Assembly (NCBI RefSeq): GCF_001427795.1
Contig: NZ_LMHJ01000001.1
Location: 109,773 to 173,772 of the forward strand
From: Nocardioides sp. Root682
Lineage (GTDB): Bacteria > Actinomycetota > Actinomycetes > Propionibacteriales > Nocardioidaceae
Length of the DNA stretch: 64,000 nt
Reading direction: 5' to 3'
The position numbers and the translations under genes were made by a program. Under the pieces are notes generated by a model. That model searched no databases. It saw only the letters and a list, made by a program, of their open reading frames with translations, and was not told the DNA's origin. Numbering within the stretch: the stretch's first letter is position 1; each line of letters begins with the position of its first letter. This document shows, piece after piece, positions 8,349 to 16,972 of the stretch.

Positions 8349-8900
8349 CTACTGCACTGGCTCGTTGTTGGTGCCGCTGAGCAGCTCGAGCCGCTCGACC
8401 AGCCACTGGTCATCGACCAGCTTCATGGTCATGCTGACTCGCTGTTCCTCGATCTTGATGTCCTTGTTGGTCTCGTCGGTGATCGCCTGGTCGACGAAGG
8501 CGAGCACCTCGATCTGGGTCTCGTCGACGACCCGGGCAGCCGAGTCCACGACGGTGCCCTTTGCGGTGACCTTGCCCTTGACGATCTGTTCCTGGAGGAG
8601 CGGGACGTTGGGAGCGAGCTTCTCCTTCAGCTCGGCACCCGCGATCTTGTCGAGCCACGCGAACTCGTGGTCACCCTCCTTCCAGGAGTACGTCGTGATC
8701 TCGACGAGCAGCGTCTTGGCGGCAGCGAGCGCCTCGTCGGCGGCGGTGTCTTCGGCCGTCAGCTCCTGCACCTTGGCGCGGGCCTCCTTGAGGTCCTTCG
8801 CCTGCTGGTCGTCCGCACCGCAGCCCGAGAGCACGGCGCCCGCCAGCACCAGGGCGACGAGCGGACCTGCCGCGCGATGCCGCCTGCTTCCGGCGCTCAC
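8349..8900 (-). CDS. Mce-associated lipoprotein
   Basis: A 183-residue envelope protein: a signal peptide with lipobox VLSGC near residues 22-26, an alpha-helical, charged linker (about 30-70), and a compact domain ending in WLVERLELLSG. Small Mce-associated (Mas) proteins with this layout commonly close mce operons and are thought to stabilise or assemble the Mce complex. GTG at 8900 overlaps the stop of the last Mce gene (GTGA), confirming operon membership. I see no catalytic motif. The role is inferred from position and architecture. Confidence 0.75.
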   Translation of the reverse strand: MSAGSRRHRAAGPLVALVLAGAVLSGCGADDQQAKDLKEARAKVQELTAEDTAADEALAAAKTLLVEITTYSWKEGDHEFAWLDKIAGAELKEKLAPNVPLLQEQIVKGKVTAKGTVVDSAARVVDETQIEVLAFVDQAITDETNKDIKIEEQRVSMTMKLVDDQWLVERLELLSGTNNEPVQ

Positions 8901-9985
8901 CGAACCGGCCCGGGCGCATGGGCCGCACCGCGCTGGAGAGTGGCGAAGGATGCCGCACAGCGCCCGTCCTTCTGCAAGGCACGCCGCTCGGTCTTCACGG
9001 GATCGAGGCGTGCGGTGCCGTAGGCGCAGCGTGGCCCCTTGTCTCCGATGATCTGGATACGCAGCTCACCGCCACGGATCTTCTCGATCACCGACCGCAG
9101 ACCGGGTGAGTAGGACTGCAGGAGCGCACGGAGGTGCGGGTTGTAGGCCTGGAACACATCAGTGAAGCTAACCCCTACCGACAAGAAGCCCGGCAGGACG
9201 GTGTCGGCGTCGTTGATCAGACGGACCAGCTCCTTGAGCTGGGCCGGGGTGCGCTTGAGGACGTCGCGCAGCTCGGGGTCGTACTCGCGGAGGAACTGGG
9301 CGAACTGCTTCGACGACTGCGCGAGCTGCTGCAGGGAGTCCGCGTTGTCCGTGAAGATCGGCAGCACCGTGCCGGAGTTCGTGATCAGACGGTCCGTCTC
9401 GGGCCACACCTCGTTGAGGGTGGCGAGGATCGCCGTGCCCTGGTCGAGGATCTGACCGAGGTCGGTGCCGGTGCCCTTGAGGCCCGTGCTGAGCTCGCCG
9501 AGCACGATGCGCAGCTTCTTGTCGTCGATCTGCCGCAGCACGCTGTTGACCGCGATGACGGTGGAGCTCAGGCTCTTGGGGATGTCGGTCGACTCGGCGG
9601 GAATCACGTCCCCGGAGGCCAGGAACGGCCCGTCGGTGGTCTTCGGCTGGAAGTCGACGTACTGCTCACCGACCGGCGACAGGCTGCGCACGCGCACCAG
9701 CGAGTCCTTCGGGATGTCGGTCTCGGTGGTGATCGCGATCTCGGCCACGACGCCGTCCTGCGAGGGGACGATCTTCTCGACCTTGCCGATCTTGATCCCG
9801 CGATAGGTCACCGCCGAACCCTCGAACAGCCCGCCGGTCTGGGCGAGCTCGACCTTGACCGTGACCGGCCGCGAGGTGAGCGGCTGGTCGAGGACCTCGG
9901 CGAAGATGTAGGCCGTGGCGAACACCAGGACGAGGCCGATGCCGATGAGGCTGAGGTAGAGACGGTCGCTCAGAATCTTCATCAT
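8897..9985 (-). CDS. Mce family protein, sixth in operon (MceF-like)
   Basis: A 362-residue Mce protein with an N-terminal transmembrane anchor (about 10-30) and an Mce core around AQTGGLFEGSAVTYRGIKIGKV and VRVRSLSPVGEQYVDFQP. A helical region follows, expected to form the needle-like coiled coil of actinobacterial Mce hexamers. It is last of six Mce genes, so it is the MceF paralogue by order. Start ATG at 9985 overlaps the stop of the preceding Mce gene; the adjacent ATG at 9982 is an equal alternative. It is coupled through GTGA to the lipoprotein gene downstream. The imported lipid is unknown. Confidence 0.92.
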   Translation of the reverse strand: MMKILSDRLYLSLIGIGLVLVFATAYIFAEVLDQPLTSRPVTVKVELAQTGGLFEGSAVTYRGIKIGKVEKIVPSQDGVVAEIAITTETDIPKDSLVRVRSLSPVGEQYVDFQPKTTDGPFLASGDVIPAESTDIPKSLSSTVIAVNSVLRQIDDKKLRIVLGELSTGLKGTGTDLGQILDQGTAILATLNEVWPETDRLITNSGTVLPIFTDNADSLQQLAQSSKQFAQFLREYDPELRDVLKRTPAQLKELVRLINDADTVLPGFLSVGVSFTDVFQAYNPHLRALLQSYSPGLRSVIEKIRGGELRIQIIGDKGPRCAYGTARLDPVKTERRALQKDGRCAASFATLQRGAAHAPGPVR

Positions 9986-11190
9986 CGGGATCCTCCTCCG
10001 AGCAGGCCGTGCAAGAGGCCGTTGAGTCCCAGCGGATCGGACGTGCTGCCCGATCCGGTCGTGCCGCCGCCACCTGTCGTGGCGCCCGACTTGGTCGGGG
10101 CGGGGGCCTTGCCCAGGCCGAGCAGCCCCAGGTCCAGCCCGAGACCTGACAGGTCCACTCCGAGCAGGTTCAGCAGCGAGGCGAGCGTGCCCTCGACCAG
10201 ACCGGCAGCGCTGAGACCGTCGACGTGCAGCTCGAGCGCGATGTTCAGGTAGTCGGACGGTGCGATCTCGTTGACGGCCGCGGCTCCCTTGATCAGGGCC
10301 TGCAGCGACTGGTCGAACACCCCGTTGTTCTTGGCGAACTCCGCGAGGACGGGCTCCACCTCGGTGAGCATCGTCAGGAGCTGCGAACGCGTCGCGTTGA
10401 CGGTGCTGTTGGCGGCGGCGCTGAACTTCTCGATCTCGGCGAGCAACCGGGTGAAGTCGGGGGTCTTCTCCCGCAGCACCTTCGCCGCGGGTTGGATCTC
10501 CTTGACCGCCTTGTTGATCGTGTCCTGCCGACTGACCAGGGTCGTGGACAGCCCGTTGAGGGAGTTCAGGACCTGGTCGATGCTCTGCGTCGTCGCGTTG
10601 GCCTGCGTGAGGAAGACCGATGCCCGGTCGAGCAGCGTGCGGTAGTCACCCTCGTTGCCGCTCAGCGCGGTGTTGAGCTCCTCCGTCACGGTCTGGAGCT
10701 GCTCCAGGCCACCACCGTTGATCAGGAGCGAGGCCTGGGCCAGGGCGTCCTCGACGGTCGGTGCCGTCTGGGTGTCCTTGAGCTCGAGCGTCGCGTTCTC
10801 GCCGAGCTCGGCACCCGTCGCCGGGTTGGTGACGTCGACGAAGAGCTCACCGAGCGGCGTCGTGTAGCGCAGGCGGGCCTGCGCACCGTCCCGCAGCTCG
10901 GCGTCGGTCTTGAGGGTCAAGGTGGCCTCGGCGACGAAGTCGTCCACCGTGACCTCCTTGACCTTGCCCATGTCGACGCCGTTGACCTTCACCGGAGCAC
11001 CGACGGCGAGGTTGAGCGCCTCGTCGAACTGGGCCTTGACCTCGATCGTGTCACCCGAGACCCCGGTGCCCGGGATCGGGAGGTCACGCATGGTCGTACC
11101 GCAGGCGGACAGCGAGCCGACGGCAAGCGCCAACACTGCGGCCGCGCCTGCACGGGTCGACGTCGTACGCATCTTCATCATCGCCTTCAC
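9982..11190 (-). CDS. Mce family lipoprotein, fifth in operon (MceE-like)
   Basis: A 402-residue Mce protein with a lipoprotein signal ending LSAC (lipobox), as expected for MceE, which is the lipoprotein subunit in mycobacterial mce operons. The Mce core contains ALNLAVGAPVKVNGVDMGKV and LRYTTPLGELFVDVTNP. A long helical stretch follows, then a low-complexity tail rich in Gly, Ser and Thr and a final repeat of Leu-Gly. GTG at 11190 overlaps the upstream stop as GTGA; ATG at 11181 with GGAG upstream is possible. The frame is also open up to 11223, but that would lengthen the signal peptide abnormally. Confidence 0.9.
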   Translation of the reverse strand: MKAMMKMRTTSTRAGAAAVLALAVGSLSACGTTMRDLPIPGTGVSGDTIEVKAQFDEALNLAVGAPVKVNGVDMGKVKEVTVDDFVAEATLTLKTDAELRDGAQARLRYTTPLGELFVDVTNPATGAELGENATLELKDTQTAPTVEDALAQASLLINGGGLEQLQTVTEELNTALSGNEGDYRTLLDRASVFLTQANATTQSIDQVLNSLNGLSTTLVSRQDTINKAVKEIQPAAKVLREKTPDFTRLLAEIEKFSAAANSTVNATRSQLLTMLTEVEPVLAEFAKNNGVFDQSLQALIKGAAAVNEIAPSDYLNIALELHVDGLSAAGLVEGTLASLLNLLGVDLSGLGLDLGLLGLGKAPAPTKSGATTGGGGTTGSGSTSDPLGLNGLLHGLLGGGSR

Positions 11191-12221
11191 GCTCCGGGCT
11201 GCGTTCCAAGGAGGACGTCGCACAGATTTCCTGGCAACGCGCCACAGACGTCCTGCAGGACATTTCCGAGCGGCACGAGGATCAACGGGTCGATCCGCAC
11301 CGGCAGGCGATCGCCCTTGATCATCGCGAGGTTCTGCAGTGCGAGGGGGAACACCCGCAACAGCTCCTCGAGGCGGTCCTGCTTGGAGAGGACCGTCTTC
11401 ATCAGCTCGGTCCCCCCGTCGAGGTTGTCCACGATCGCCTGGCGGTTGTCGACGGCGAACTTGGCAACGGTGGTCACGGCCGCATCGAGGGACCGCAACG
11501 CCTGACGGAAGTTCTCACGCTCGTCGGACAGGAGGTCCGACGCCTCGGCCACCTGCTTGATGAACGTCCGGGCCGTCGACTCGTTCGTCGCAATGGTGCT
11601 GAGCAGCACGTCGAGCGACTTGAGCGTCGCCGCGATGTCCTCACGCTGCGAGGAGATGCCGCTGACTCCGTCAGCCAGGGAGTGGATCGTCTGGTTCAGG
11701 AGAGGACCACGGCCCTGCAGTGCACTCGTGCCGGCGTCGATGAATCGCTGCACTGCCTTGGTCGTCTTCTCGTTGCCGCCGATGCCGGTGGCGAACTCGT
11801 TCAGCGAGTCGAGCACCTGGTCGAAGTCGACCGGCGTCTGTGTGCGCTCGACGTCGATCGTCGCACCGTCGGCCATCTTGGCGCCCTCGCGATACACCGG
11901 CGTGAGCTCGATGTAGCGGTCGGTCGCAACCGAGCGGGCCACGACGACGGCCCCTGCGTTCGCGGGGACCGGCTGGTCAGCATCGATCTCCATCGTGACC
12001 AGGACCTTGTCGCCGGCAGGTTCGATCGACTTGATCGAGCCGACGTTGACACCCAGGACGCCGACGTCGTTGCCGACGAAGAGTCCCGCGGAATCGGTCA
12101 GGTAGGCCTTGACGGTCATCGTGTCGGAACCGCCGACCACGCCGCATCCGGAGGTGAACAGCACGGCACCCGTGGCCACCAGCGCACCCAGTGAGCGGAG
12201 AACCTTCTTCGAGCTGGTCAC
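11187..12221 (-). CDS. Mce family protein, fourth in operon (MceD-like)
   Basis: A 344-residue Mce protein. The N-terminus is a signal sequence with TSGC, a weak lipobox, so this subunit may also be lipid-anchored, unlike many MceD proteins. The Mce core reads DSAGLFVGNDVGVLGVNVGS, with VARSVATDRYIELTPVY after it. Helical repeats then run to a cysteine-containing C-terminus (VCGALPGNLCDVLLG). GTG at 12221 overlaps the upstream stop (GTGA), and its own stop overlaps the next gene, so expression is tightly coupled within the operon. It belongs to the Mce hexamer; the cargo is unknown. Confidence 0.92.
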   Translation of the reverse strand: MTSSKKVLRSLGALVATGAVLFTSGCGVVGGSDTMTVKAYLTDSAGLFVGNDVGVLGVNVGSIKSIEPAGDKVLVTMEIDADQPVPANAGAVVVARSVATDRYIELTPVYREGAKMADGATIDVERTQTPVDFDQVLDSLNEFATGIGGNEKTTKAVQRFIDAGTSALQGRGPLLNQTIHSLADGVSGISSQREDIAATLKSLDVLLSTIATNESTARTFIKQVAEASDLLSDERENFRQALRSLDAAVTTVAKFAVDNRQAIVDNLDGGTELMKTVLSKQDRLEELLRVFPLALQNLAMIKGDRLPVRIDPLILVPLGNVLQDVCGALPGNLCDVLLGTQPGA

Positions 12222-13198
12222 TGGCAGTCACCCCGCAGCTTGCAGGTCGTGTCGTCCGCCGGGATGGCGGGCGGCTTCAGGTAGAGCGGCACGAACGGGC
12301 CGCTGCCGGTCGCATTGGCGACGTACCGCAAGGCCGGGGCCATGACCTCGAGGAGGTGCGTCAAATCCTTGTCCTGACTGTTCAGCGTCCTGAGCACCGC
12401 GTTGAGGTCGGACAGCGCCGGCTTCAGCTTGCCGTCGGTCGCCTTGACGATCGCGGTCAACGCGTTGGACAGGTCCGTCGTCTCCACCAGGAGGCGGTGG
12501 ATGGCCTCCCTGCGCGACGTGATCTCGGTGAAGACCAGGTTGGCCTGCTTCATCAGGCCCACGATGTCCTCGCTGCTCTCGGAGAGCTGGTCGGTCACGC
12601 TGCGGGTCGACCTCAGCAGGTCACCGACCTGGTCGGAGCGCTTCGAGATGACCTCGGAGAGGCGGGCGACGCCCTCGAGCGCCGGCCCGATCTCGTCCTG
12701 GCTGGCGCCCAGGGTGCCGGCCATGGCCGTCAACGCTTCGGCGAGGAGGTTCGCGTCGAGCTTGTCGAGCGCCTCGGTGCCCTCCTCGATGACGTCCTGG
12801 AGGTTGTAGGGAACCGAGGTGCGGTCCATCGGGATCTGCTCCCCGGCGAGGGAACCCGTGCCGTTCGGATCGACCTCGAGGTAGTGGCTGCCCAGGAGGG
12901 TGGCCACCTTGACCGTGGCGGTGGTCTGGTTGCCCAGGTCGATGTCCTTGTCGAGCACGAAGGTGACCAGCACGTGGTCCTCCTCGAGCTCGATTCCGGT
13001 GACCTTGCCGGAGTTGACGCCGTGCACCTGCACGTCCTCCCCCTTGCGAAGGCCGGCCGTGTGCTCGACCACCGCTGTGTAGGTCTTCGTGCCGAACGAC
13101 GTCACGCTCAGCACGACCACGATCGCGCCGATGATGCCGAGGATGACGAGTGTGATCACGCCGACCCGAAGCGGGTCGCGCTCATTCATGGGCTTCAC
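12218..13198 (-). CDS. Mce family protein, third in operon (MceC-like)
   Basis: A 326-residue Mce protein with a strong N-terminal membrane anchor (VGVITLVILGIIGAIVVVL, about residues 12-30). The Mce core contains TAGLRKGEDVQVHGVNSGKV and ATLLGSHYLEVDPNG, and the C-terminus TCKLRGDC carries a pair of cysteines. The frame is open back to 13282, but GTG at 13198 overlaps the upstream stop (GTGA) and places the anchor correctly; ATG at 13189 is a close alternative. It is the third of six Mce subunits. Confidence 0.92.
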   Translation of the reverse strand: MKPMNERDPLRVGVITLVILGIIGAIVVVLSVTSFGTKTYTAVVEHTAGLRKGEDVQVHGVNSGKVTGIELEEDHVLVTFVLDKDIDLGNQTTATVKVATLLGSHYLEVDPNGTGSLAGEQIPMDRTSVPYNLQDVIEEGTEALDKLDANLLAEALTAMAGTLGASQDEIGPALEGVARLSEVISKRSDQVGDLLRSTRSVTDQLSESSEDIVGLMKQANLVFTEITSRREAIHRLLVETTDLSNALTAIVKATDGKLKPALSDLNAVLRTLNSQDKDLTHLLEVMAPALRYVANATGSGPFVPLYLKPPAIPADDTTCKLRGDCQ

Positions 13199-14211
13199 TT
13201 GCACACCGCCGACCAGGGTCCGTTGTTGCCGACAGGGTTGATCCCGCTGCCGTTCTGCGTCACGGCGATCGACAACGAGCACACGTAGACGTTCAGCGCG
13301 TTCTCGTACGACGTCGCGCGACCGAGGCCCTCGAAGATGTCCCCGAACGCGGGCAGTGCCTTCGCGAGGCTCCCCCGTGACTTCTCGAGCATGTCGGCCA
13401 CCGTGACGAGCTGGTCGGTCGCCTTCACGAGCGGGACCTTGACCTCCTTGAGCAGGGAGCTCGTCGCGCCGACAAGCCGGCTGACGCCGTCGATCGAGGC
13501 GCCGATCGACTTGCGGTCCTGAGCCAGACCCGTCATCAGTCCCCGCAGCTCACGAACGGTCTGGGTGAGCTCGTCACCCTGGCCCGCGAGGTTGTCGAGC
13601 ACCGGCTTGAGGTTGGTCATCACCGCGCCGATCACGTTGTCACGGTCAGCGAGGAAGTTGCTCAGCTCCCCGGTCTGCCGCAGGAGCTGCTCGATCGTGC
13701 CGCCCTCGCCCTGCAGCACCTTGATCAGGGAGGTCGCCAGCGTGTTGACGTCGCCGGGCTGCAGCACCTTGAACAGGGGCCGGAAACCGTTGAGGAGCTC
13801 GGTGAGGTCGAACCCGGGGTCCGTCTGCGTGATCGGCACCGTGGCGCCGTCCTTGAGCTCGGCACCACGCTTCGACCCCTGCACCATGCCGATGTAGCGC
13901 TGACCCAGGAGGTTCTGGTAGCGCATCACGAGCTTGGTGTTGTCGAGGATGGCCTGTTCCTCGACGACTTCGAGGGTCACTTCCGCGCCCTCGTCGGTGG
14001 CACCGATCTCGGTGACCTGGCCGACCCGGACGCCCGCGGCCTTGACGTCGTCGCCGACGCGGAGGCCGCTGACGTCAGAGAATTCAGCCGTGATCTCCCG
14101 GGTGTCGCCATTGACACCGTTCATCATCGTGTTGACCAGCAGGATCAGCAGCAGCCCGCTCAGGGTGCCGAAGGCCGCGAACTTGATCGCGATGGTCTTG
14201 AGCCCGGTCAT
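13195..14211 (-). CDS. Mce family protein, second in operon (MceB-like)
   Basis: A 338-residue Mce protein with an N-terminal helix (about residues 8-27). Its Mce core has DVSGLRVGDDVKAAGVRVGQV and MRYQNLLGQRYIGMVQG. The C-terminal segment, with VYVCSLSIAV and GPWSAVCK, is typical of MceB paralogues and contains two conserved cysteines. ATG at 14211 overlaps the stop of the MceA-like gene (ATGA). Helical repeats between residues about 150 and 290 are expected to form the hydrophobic channel of the Mce needle. The cargo is unknown. Confidence 0.93.
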   Translation of the reverse strand: MTGLKTIAIKFAAFGTLSGLLLILLVNTMMNGVNGDTREITAEFSDVSGLRVGDDVKAAGVRVGQVTEIGATDEGAEVTLEVVEEQAILDNTKLVMRYQNLLGQRYIGMVQGSKRGAELKDGATVPITQTDPGFDLTELLNGFRPLFKVLQPGDVNTLATSLIKVLQGEGGTIEQLLRQTGELSNFLADRDNVIGAVMTNLKPVLDNLAGQGDELTQTVRELRGLMTGLAQDRKSIGASIDGVSRLVGATSSLLKEVKVPLVKATDQLVTVADMLEKSRGSLAKALPAFGDIFEGLGRATSYENALNVYVCSLSIAVTQNGSGINPVGNNGPWSAVCK

Positions 14212-15269
14212 CGGCCCTCCTCCATCAGTGCGCCGATGCCAGCCCGGTCCGTGCTGCCGGTCCGGTAGGTCGGGCGTTGGCCGCTGCCGTAGTACGGCGG
14301 CGGCGAGAGCCGGATCGTCCCGTCCGTCCTCACGAATCCTTCTCTCACGGTGGTCGGAACTGTCTTGCCGAGAGCGACGTTGATGGCGATCGCGTCGGTG
14401 ATGCCTGCCTTGCGGTTGTCGTACACCGCGTCCAGGAGCGACGCAGCACCGTCGATGAAGCGCACCAGGTCCTTCTCGTTCTTCTGGAGGAACCCGCGCG
14501 AGGTGCGGGCCAGGGTCGTGCCACCGGCGATCAGGGCGGTCAGCGCGGCTTCCTGCGTGACGATGGTGTTCAGCGTGACCAGCACGTCGTCGGTCGCATC
14601 GAGCAGGTCCGGAGCGATCTCGTCGAGCAGCTTTGTCGTGGACGCCAGCGCGTTCAGGTCCGCACGCACCTGCGGCATCCTCGGGTTGAGGCGGTCGAGG
14701 TACGAGTTGAGCGTCCGCACGGTCTCGCCGATCTGGTTGCCCCGCCCGTCGAGCGCCTCGGCGGCCGATCCGATGGCGGACGCCAGCTCGGCCGGGCCGA
14801 GGGCCTTGACCAACCGGTCGATGTCGTCGAGCGCCTGCTGCAGCTCCAGCGTTCCCTGGCTCGCGTCGGCCTTGACGACCGAACCGGCCTTCAGCTTCCC
14901 GGACGCCTTTCCGTGGAGCACCAGGTCCACGAACGTGGTGCCGAACACCGTCGCGGGAAGGACCCGGGCCACGGAGTTGGCCGGAACGGCGTCGATGTCC
15001 GCCTCCGACATCTCAATGTCGATGGTCACCCCGCCGCCGGACTTCGCGCGATCGATGGAGGTGACCTTGCCGACGATGGCGCCGTTCATCTTGACGTCGG
15101 AGCCTGCGCGCAGCGAACCGCCGGCGTTGGCGACCTCTGCAGTGATGTGCGGCTTGGAACCGAAGGTGCCGTTGCTGCGCAACGTGATGAGCGCGCCGAT
15201 GACTGCCAGCGCGACCAGCGCGATCAGCCCCCGTCGTGCGAGCTGCTGTCGAGTTTCTTCGCGAGCCAT
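14208..15269 (-). CDS. Mce family protein, first in operon (MceA-like)
   Basis: A 353-residue Mce protein opening the six-gene Mce series. It has an N-terminal membrane anchor (about 13-30) and a core with NAGGSLRAGSDVKMNGAIVG and VLPATVFGTTFVDLVLHG, the latter a hallmark of MceA paralogues. The tail is rich in proline, tyrosine and glycine. ATG at 15269 follows the YrbE stop by nine bases and is preceded by GGGGTGAGG. It is closely similar in plan to the truncated MceA-like protein at 1-863, which marks the two operons as paralogous. Confidence 0.93.
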   Translation of the reverse strand: MAREETRQQLARRGLIALVALAVIGALITLRSNGTFGSKPHITAEVANAGGSLRAGSDVKMNGAIVGKVTSIDRAKSGGGVTIDIEMSEADIDAVPANSVARVLPATVFGTTFVDLVLHGKASGKLKAGSVVKADASQGTLELQQALDDIDRLVKALGPAELASAIGSAAEALDGRGNQIGETVRTLNSYLDRLNPRMPQVRADLNALASTTKLLDEIAPDLLDATDDVLVTLNTIVTQEAALTALIAGGTTLARTSRGFLQKNEKDLVRFIDGAASLLDAVYDNRKAGITDAIAINVALGKTVPTTVREGFVRTDGTIRLSPPPYYGSGQRPTYRTGSTDRAGIGALMEEGR

Positions 15270-15278
15270 TTCTTCACC

Positions 15279-16148
15279 TCACCCCGAGATCCGGAAACCT
15301 GGGTCGCCGCCCCAGAACACCAGGGTCAGGACCATGTCGAGAACGACGATGGACACGATGGACGCGCGGATACCGGTACCGGTCGCCTCGCCGACAGCCT
15401 GGGGGCCACCGCCCACTCTCATGCCGTACCAGCAGTGGATGAGCGCCACGGTGAGGGCGAAGATCAGGATCTTGATGATCGAGAAGACGATGTCGCGACC
15501 CTGGACGAACGTCGAGAAGTAGTGGTCGTACTGCCCTGGCGACTGTCCGAAGAGGAACACGACCGACGCCTGCGAAGCGACGTAGCTGCCGATCAACCCG
15601 ATCAGGTAGAGCGGCAGGATGGCGACCATGCACGCGATCACGCGGGTGGTCACGACGTAGCGCATCGCGCTCACCGCCATCACCTCGATCGCGTCGATCT
15701 CCTCGTGGATCTTCATGGAGCCGATCTGCGCCGTGAACCGGCAGCCGACCTGGGCGCCGAGAGCGAGCGCGGCAATCAGCGGCGCCAGCTCACGGGTGTT
15801 GACGCTGGCGGAGATGAAGCCGGTAAGCGGTGCCAGACCGACGATCTCGAGGCCGTTGAAGCCCTCGATGCCGATGGAGGTACCGGCCGCGACCGAGAGC
15901 AGGACCATCACGCCGACGGTGCCGCCACCGACGAGCAGCGCGCCGCTGCCCCAGGCGATGTCCTTGATCTGGCGAAGGACCTCCTTCGGGTACATGGCGA
16001 TCGTCGAGGGAATGTTGACGAAGACCTTGCCCGCGAAGGTGACGAACGAGCCGAGCTGCGCGAGCGTCGACATCAGACCGTCGGTCAGGCCGACCAGGGC
16101 GTCGGAGAACCGCGCGCCCATGGTGCGGCCGAGCTGGACGTCAGACAT
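15279..16148 (-). CDS. YrbE/MlaE family ABC permease, second subunit (YrbEB-like)
   Basis: A 289-residue membrane permease. MlaE features seen are MYPKEVLRQIKDIAWG near the N-terminus, HEEIDAIEVMAVSAMRYVVT in the cytoplasmic loop, and GGPQAVGEATGTGIRAS near the C-terminus. Its start overlaps the stop of the first YrbE gene by one base (TGATG). With that protein it should form the membrane channel powered by an MceG-type ATPase; no such ATPase is encoded in this window, which is usual because mceG is generally unlinked. The transported lipid is unknown. Confidence 0.94.
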   Translation of the reverse strand: MSDVQLGRTMGARFSDALVGLTDGLMSTLAQLGSFVTFAGKVFVNIPSTIAMYPKEVLRQIKDIAWGSGALLVGGGTVGVMVLLSVAAGTSIGIEGFNGLEIVGLAPLTGFISASVNTRELAPLIAALALGAQVGCRFTAQIGSMKIHEEIDAIEVMAVSAMRYVVTTRVIACMVAILPLYLIGLIGSYVASQASVVFLFGQSPGQYDHYFSTFVQGRDIVFSIIKILIFALTVALIHCWYGMRVGGGPQAVGEATGTGIRASIVSIVVLDMVLTLVFWGGDPGFRISG

Positions 16149-16972
16149 CAGGCACCTCCGGGGAAGAGCATCACGTAGGCCTGGGTCAGGCCGACGTTGA
16201 TCACGGCCAGCAGGATCACGCTGAGGACGACTGCCTGGTTGACCGCGTCAGCAACAGCCTTCGGACCGCCGAAGGCATGCAGGCCCTTGTGGGCAGCGAC
16301 GATCGTGGCCACGAACCCGAAGATGAACGCCTTGAACTCGGCCAGCACGAGGTCGGCTGGCTGGGCCAGCCCGACGAAGGAGTCGAGGTAGGTGCCCGAG
16401 GAGATCTGGCCGGTGCCCACCACGATCGCGAACGCCGTGGTCATGGCGGTCATGGCGACGACGACCGTCAGCAGGACCGACACCAGGAGCGCAGCGAGGA
16501 TGCGGGGCGCCACGAGGCGCTGGATCGGCGAGATGCCCATGACCTTGAGGGCGTCGATCTCCTCGCGGACCGTTCGCGCGCCGAGGTCGGCACAGATGGC
16601 CGACCCGACCGCGCCAGCGATCATCAATGAGGTCACCAGTGGTGCGCCCTGACGGAGCACGCCGATGCCGTTGACCGCACCGATGAAGGACTGGGCACCG
16701 ATCTGGTTCGCGGCGGCGCCGATCTGCACCGAGGTGATCACACCGAACGGGATCGACACCAGGATCGTCGGCAGGAGCGAGACCCGCGTCATGAACCAGC
16801 ACTGGAGCAGGAACTCACTCCACGAGAAGCGCCGGGCCACGATGTCGGCGAAGCCCCACTGGAGCGACTCGACCGACAGCTTGACCAGGTCGCCCGTCGT
16901 CTCGACACCGTCCTTGAACCGGCCCGTGAAGCTGCTCAGGACCGAACGGCCCCCTGCAACGACGGCGGCCAT
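16148..16972 (-). CDS. YrbE/MlaE family ABC permease, first subunit (YrbEA-like)
   Basis: A 274-residue permease with the YrbEA pattern SWSEFLLQCWFMTRVSLLPT, then REEIDALKVMGISPIQRLVA and GGPKAVADAVNQAVV. Several hydrophobic helices span the central and C-terminal parts. ATG at 16972 shares a base with the stop of the SCP2-domain gene upstream (TGATG), so the permease is translated as part of the same operon. It is the partner of the second YrbE and of the six Mce proteins that follow. Confidence 0.94.
   Translation of the reverse strand: MAAVVAGGRSVLSSFTGRFKDGVETTGDLVKLSVESLQWGFADIVARRFSWSEFLLQCWFMTRVSLLPTILVSIPFGVITSVQIGAAANQIGAQSFIGAVNGIGVLRQGAPLVTSLMIAGAVGSAICADLGARTVREEIDALKVMGISPIQRLVAPRILAALLVSVLLTVVVAMTAMTTAFAIVVGTGQISSGTYLDSFVGLAQPADLVLAEFKAFIFGFVATIVAAHKGLHAFGGPKAVADAVNQAVVLSVILLAVINVGLTQAYVMLFPGGA

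Noticed and set aside
14277..16178. Plus-strand open frame of 633 codons across the mce operon
   Set aside because: Antisense to MceA-like and YrbE genes with strong family motifs.
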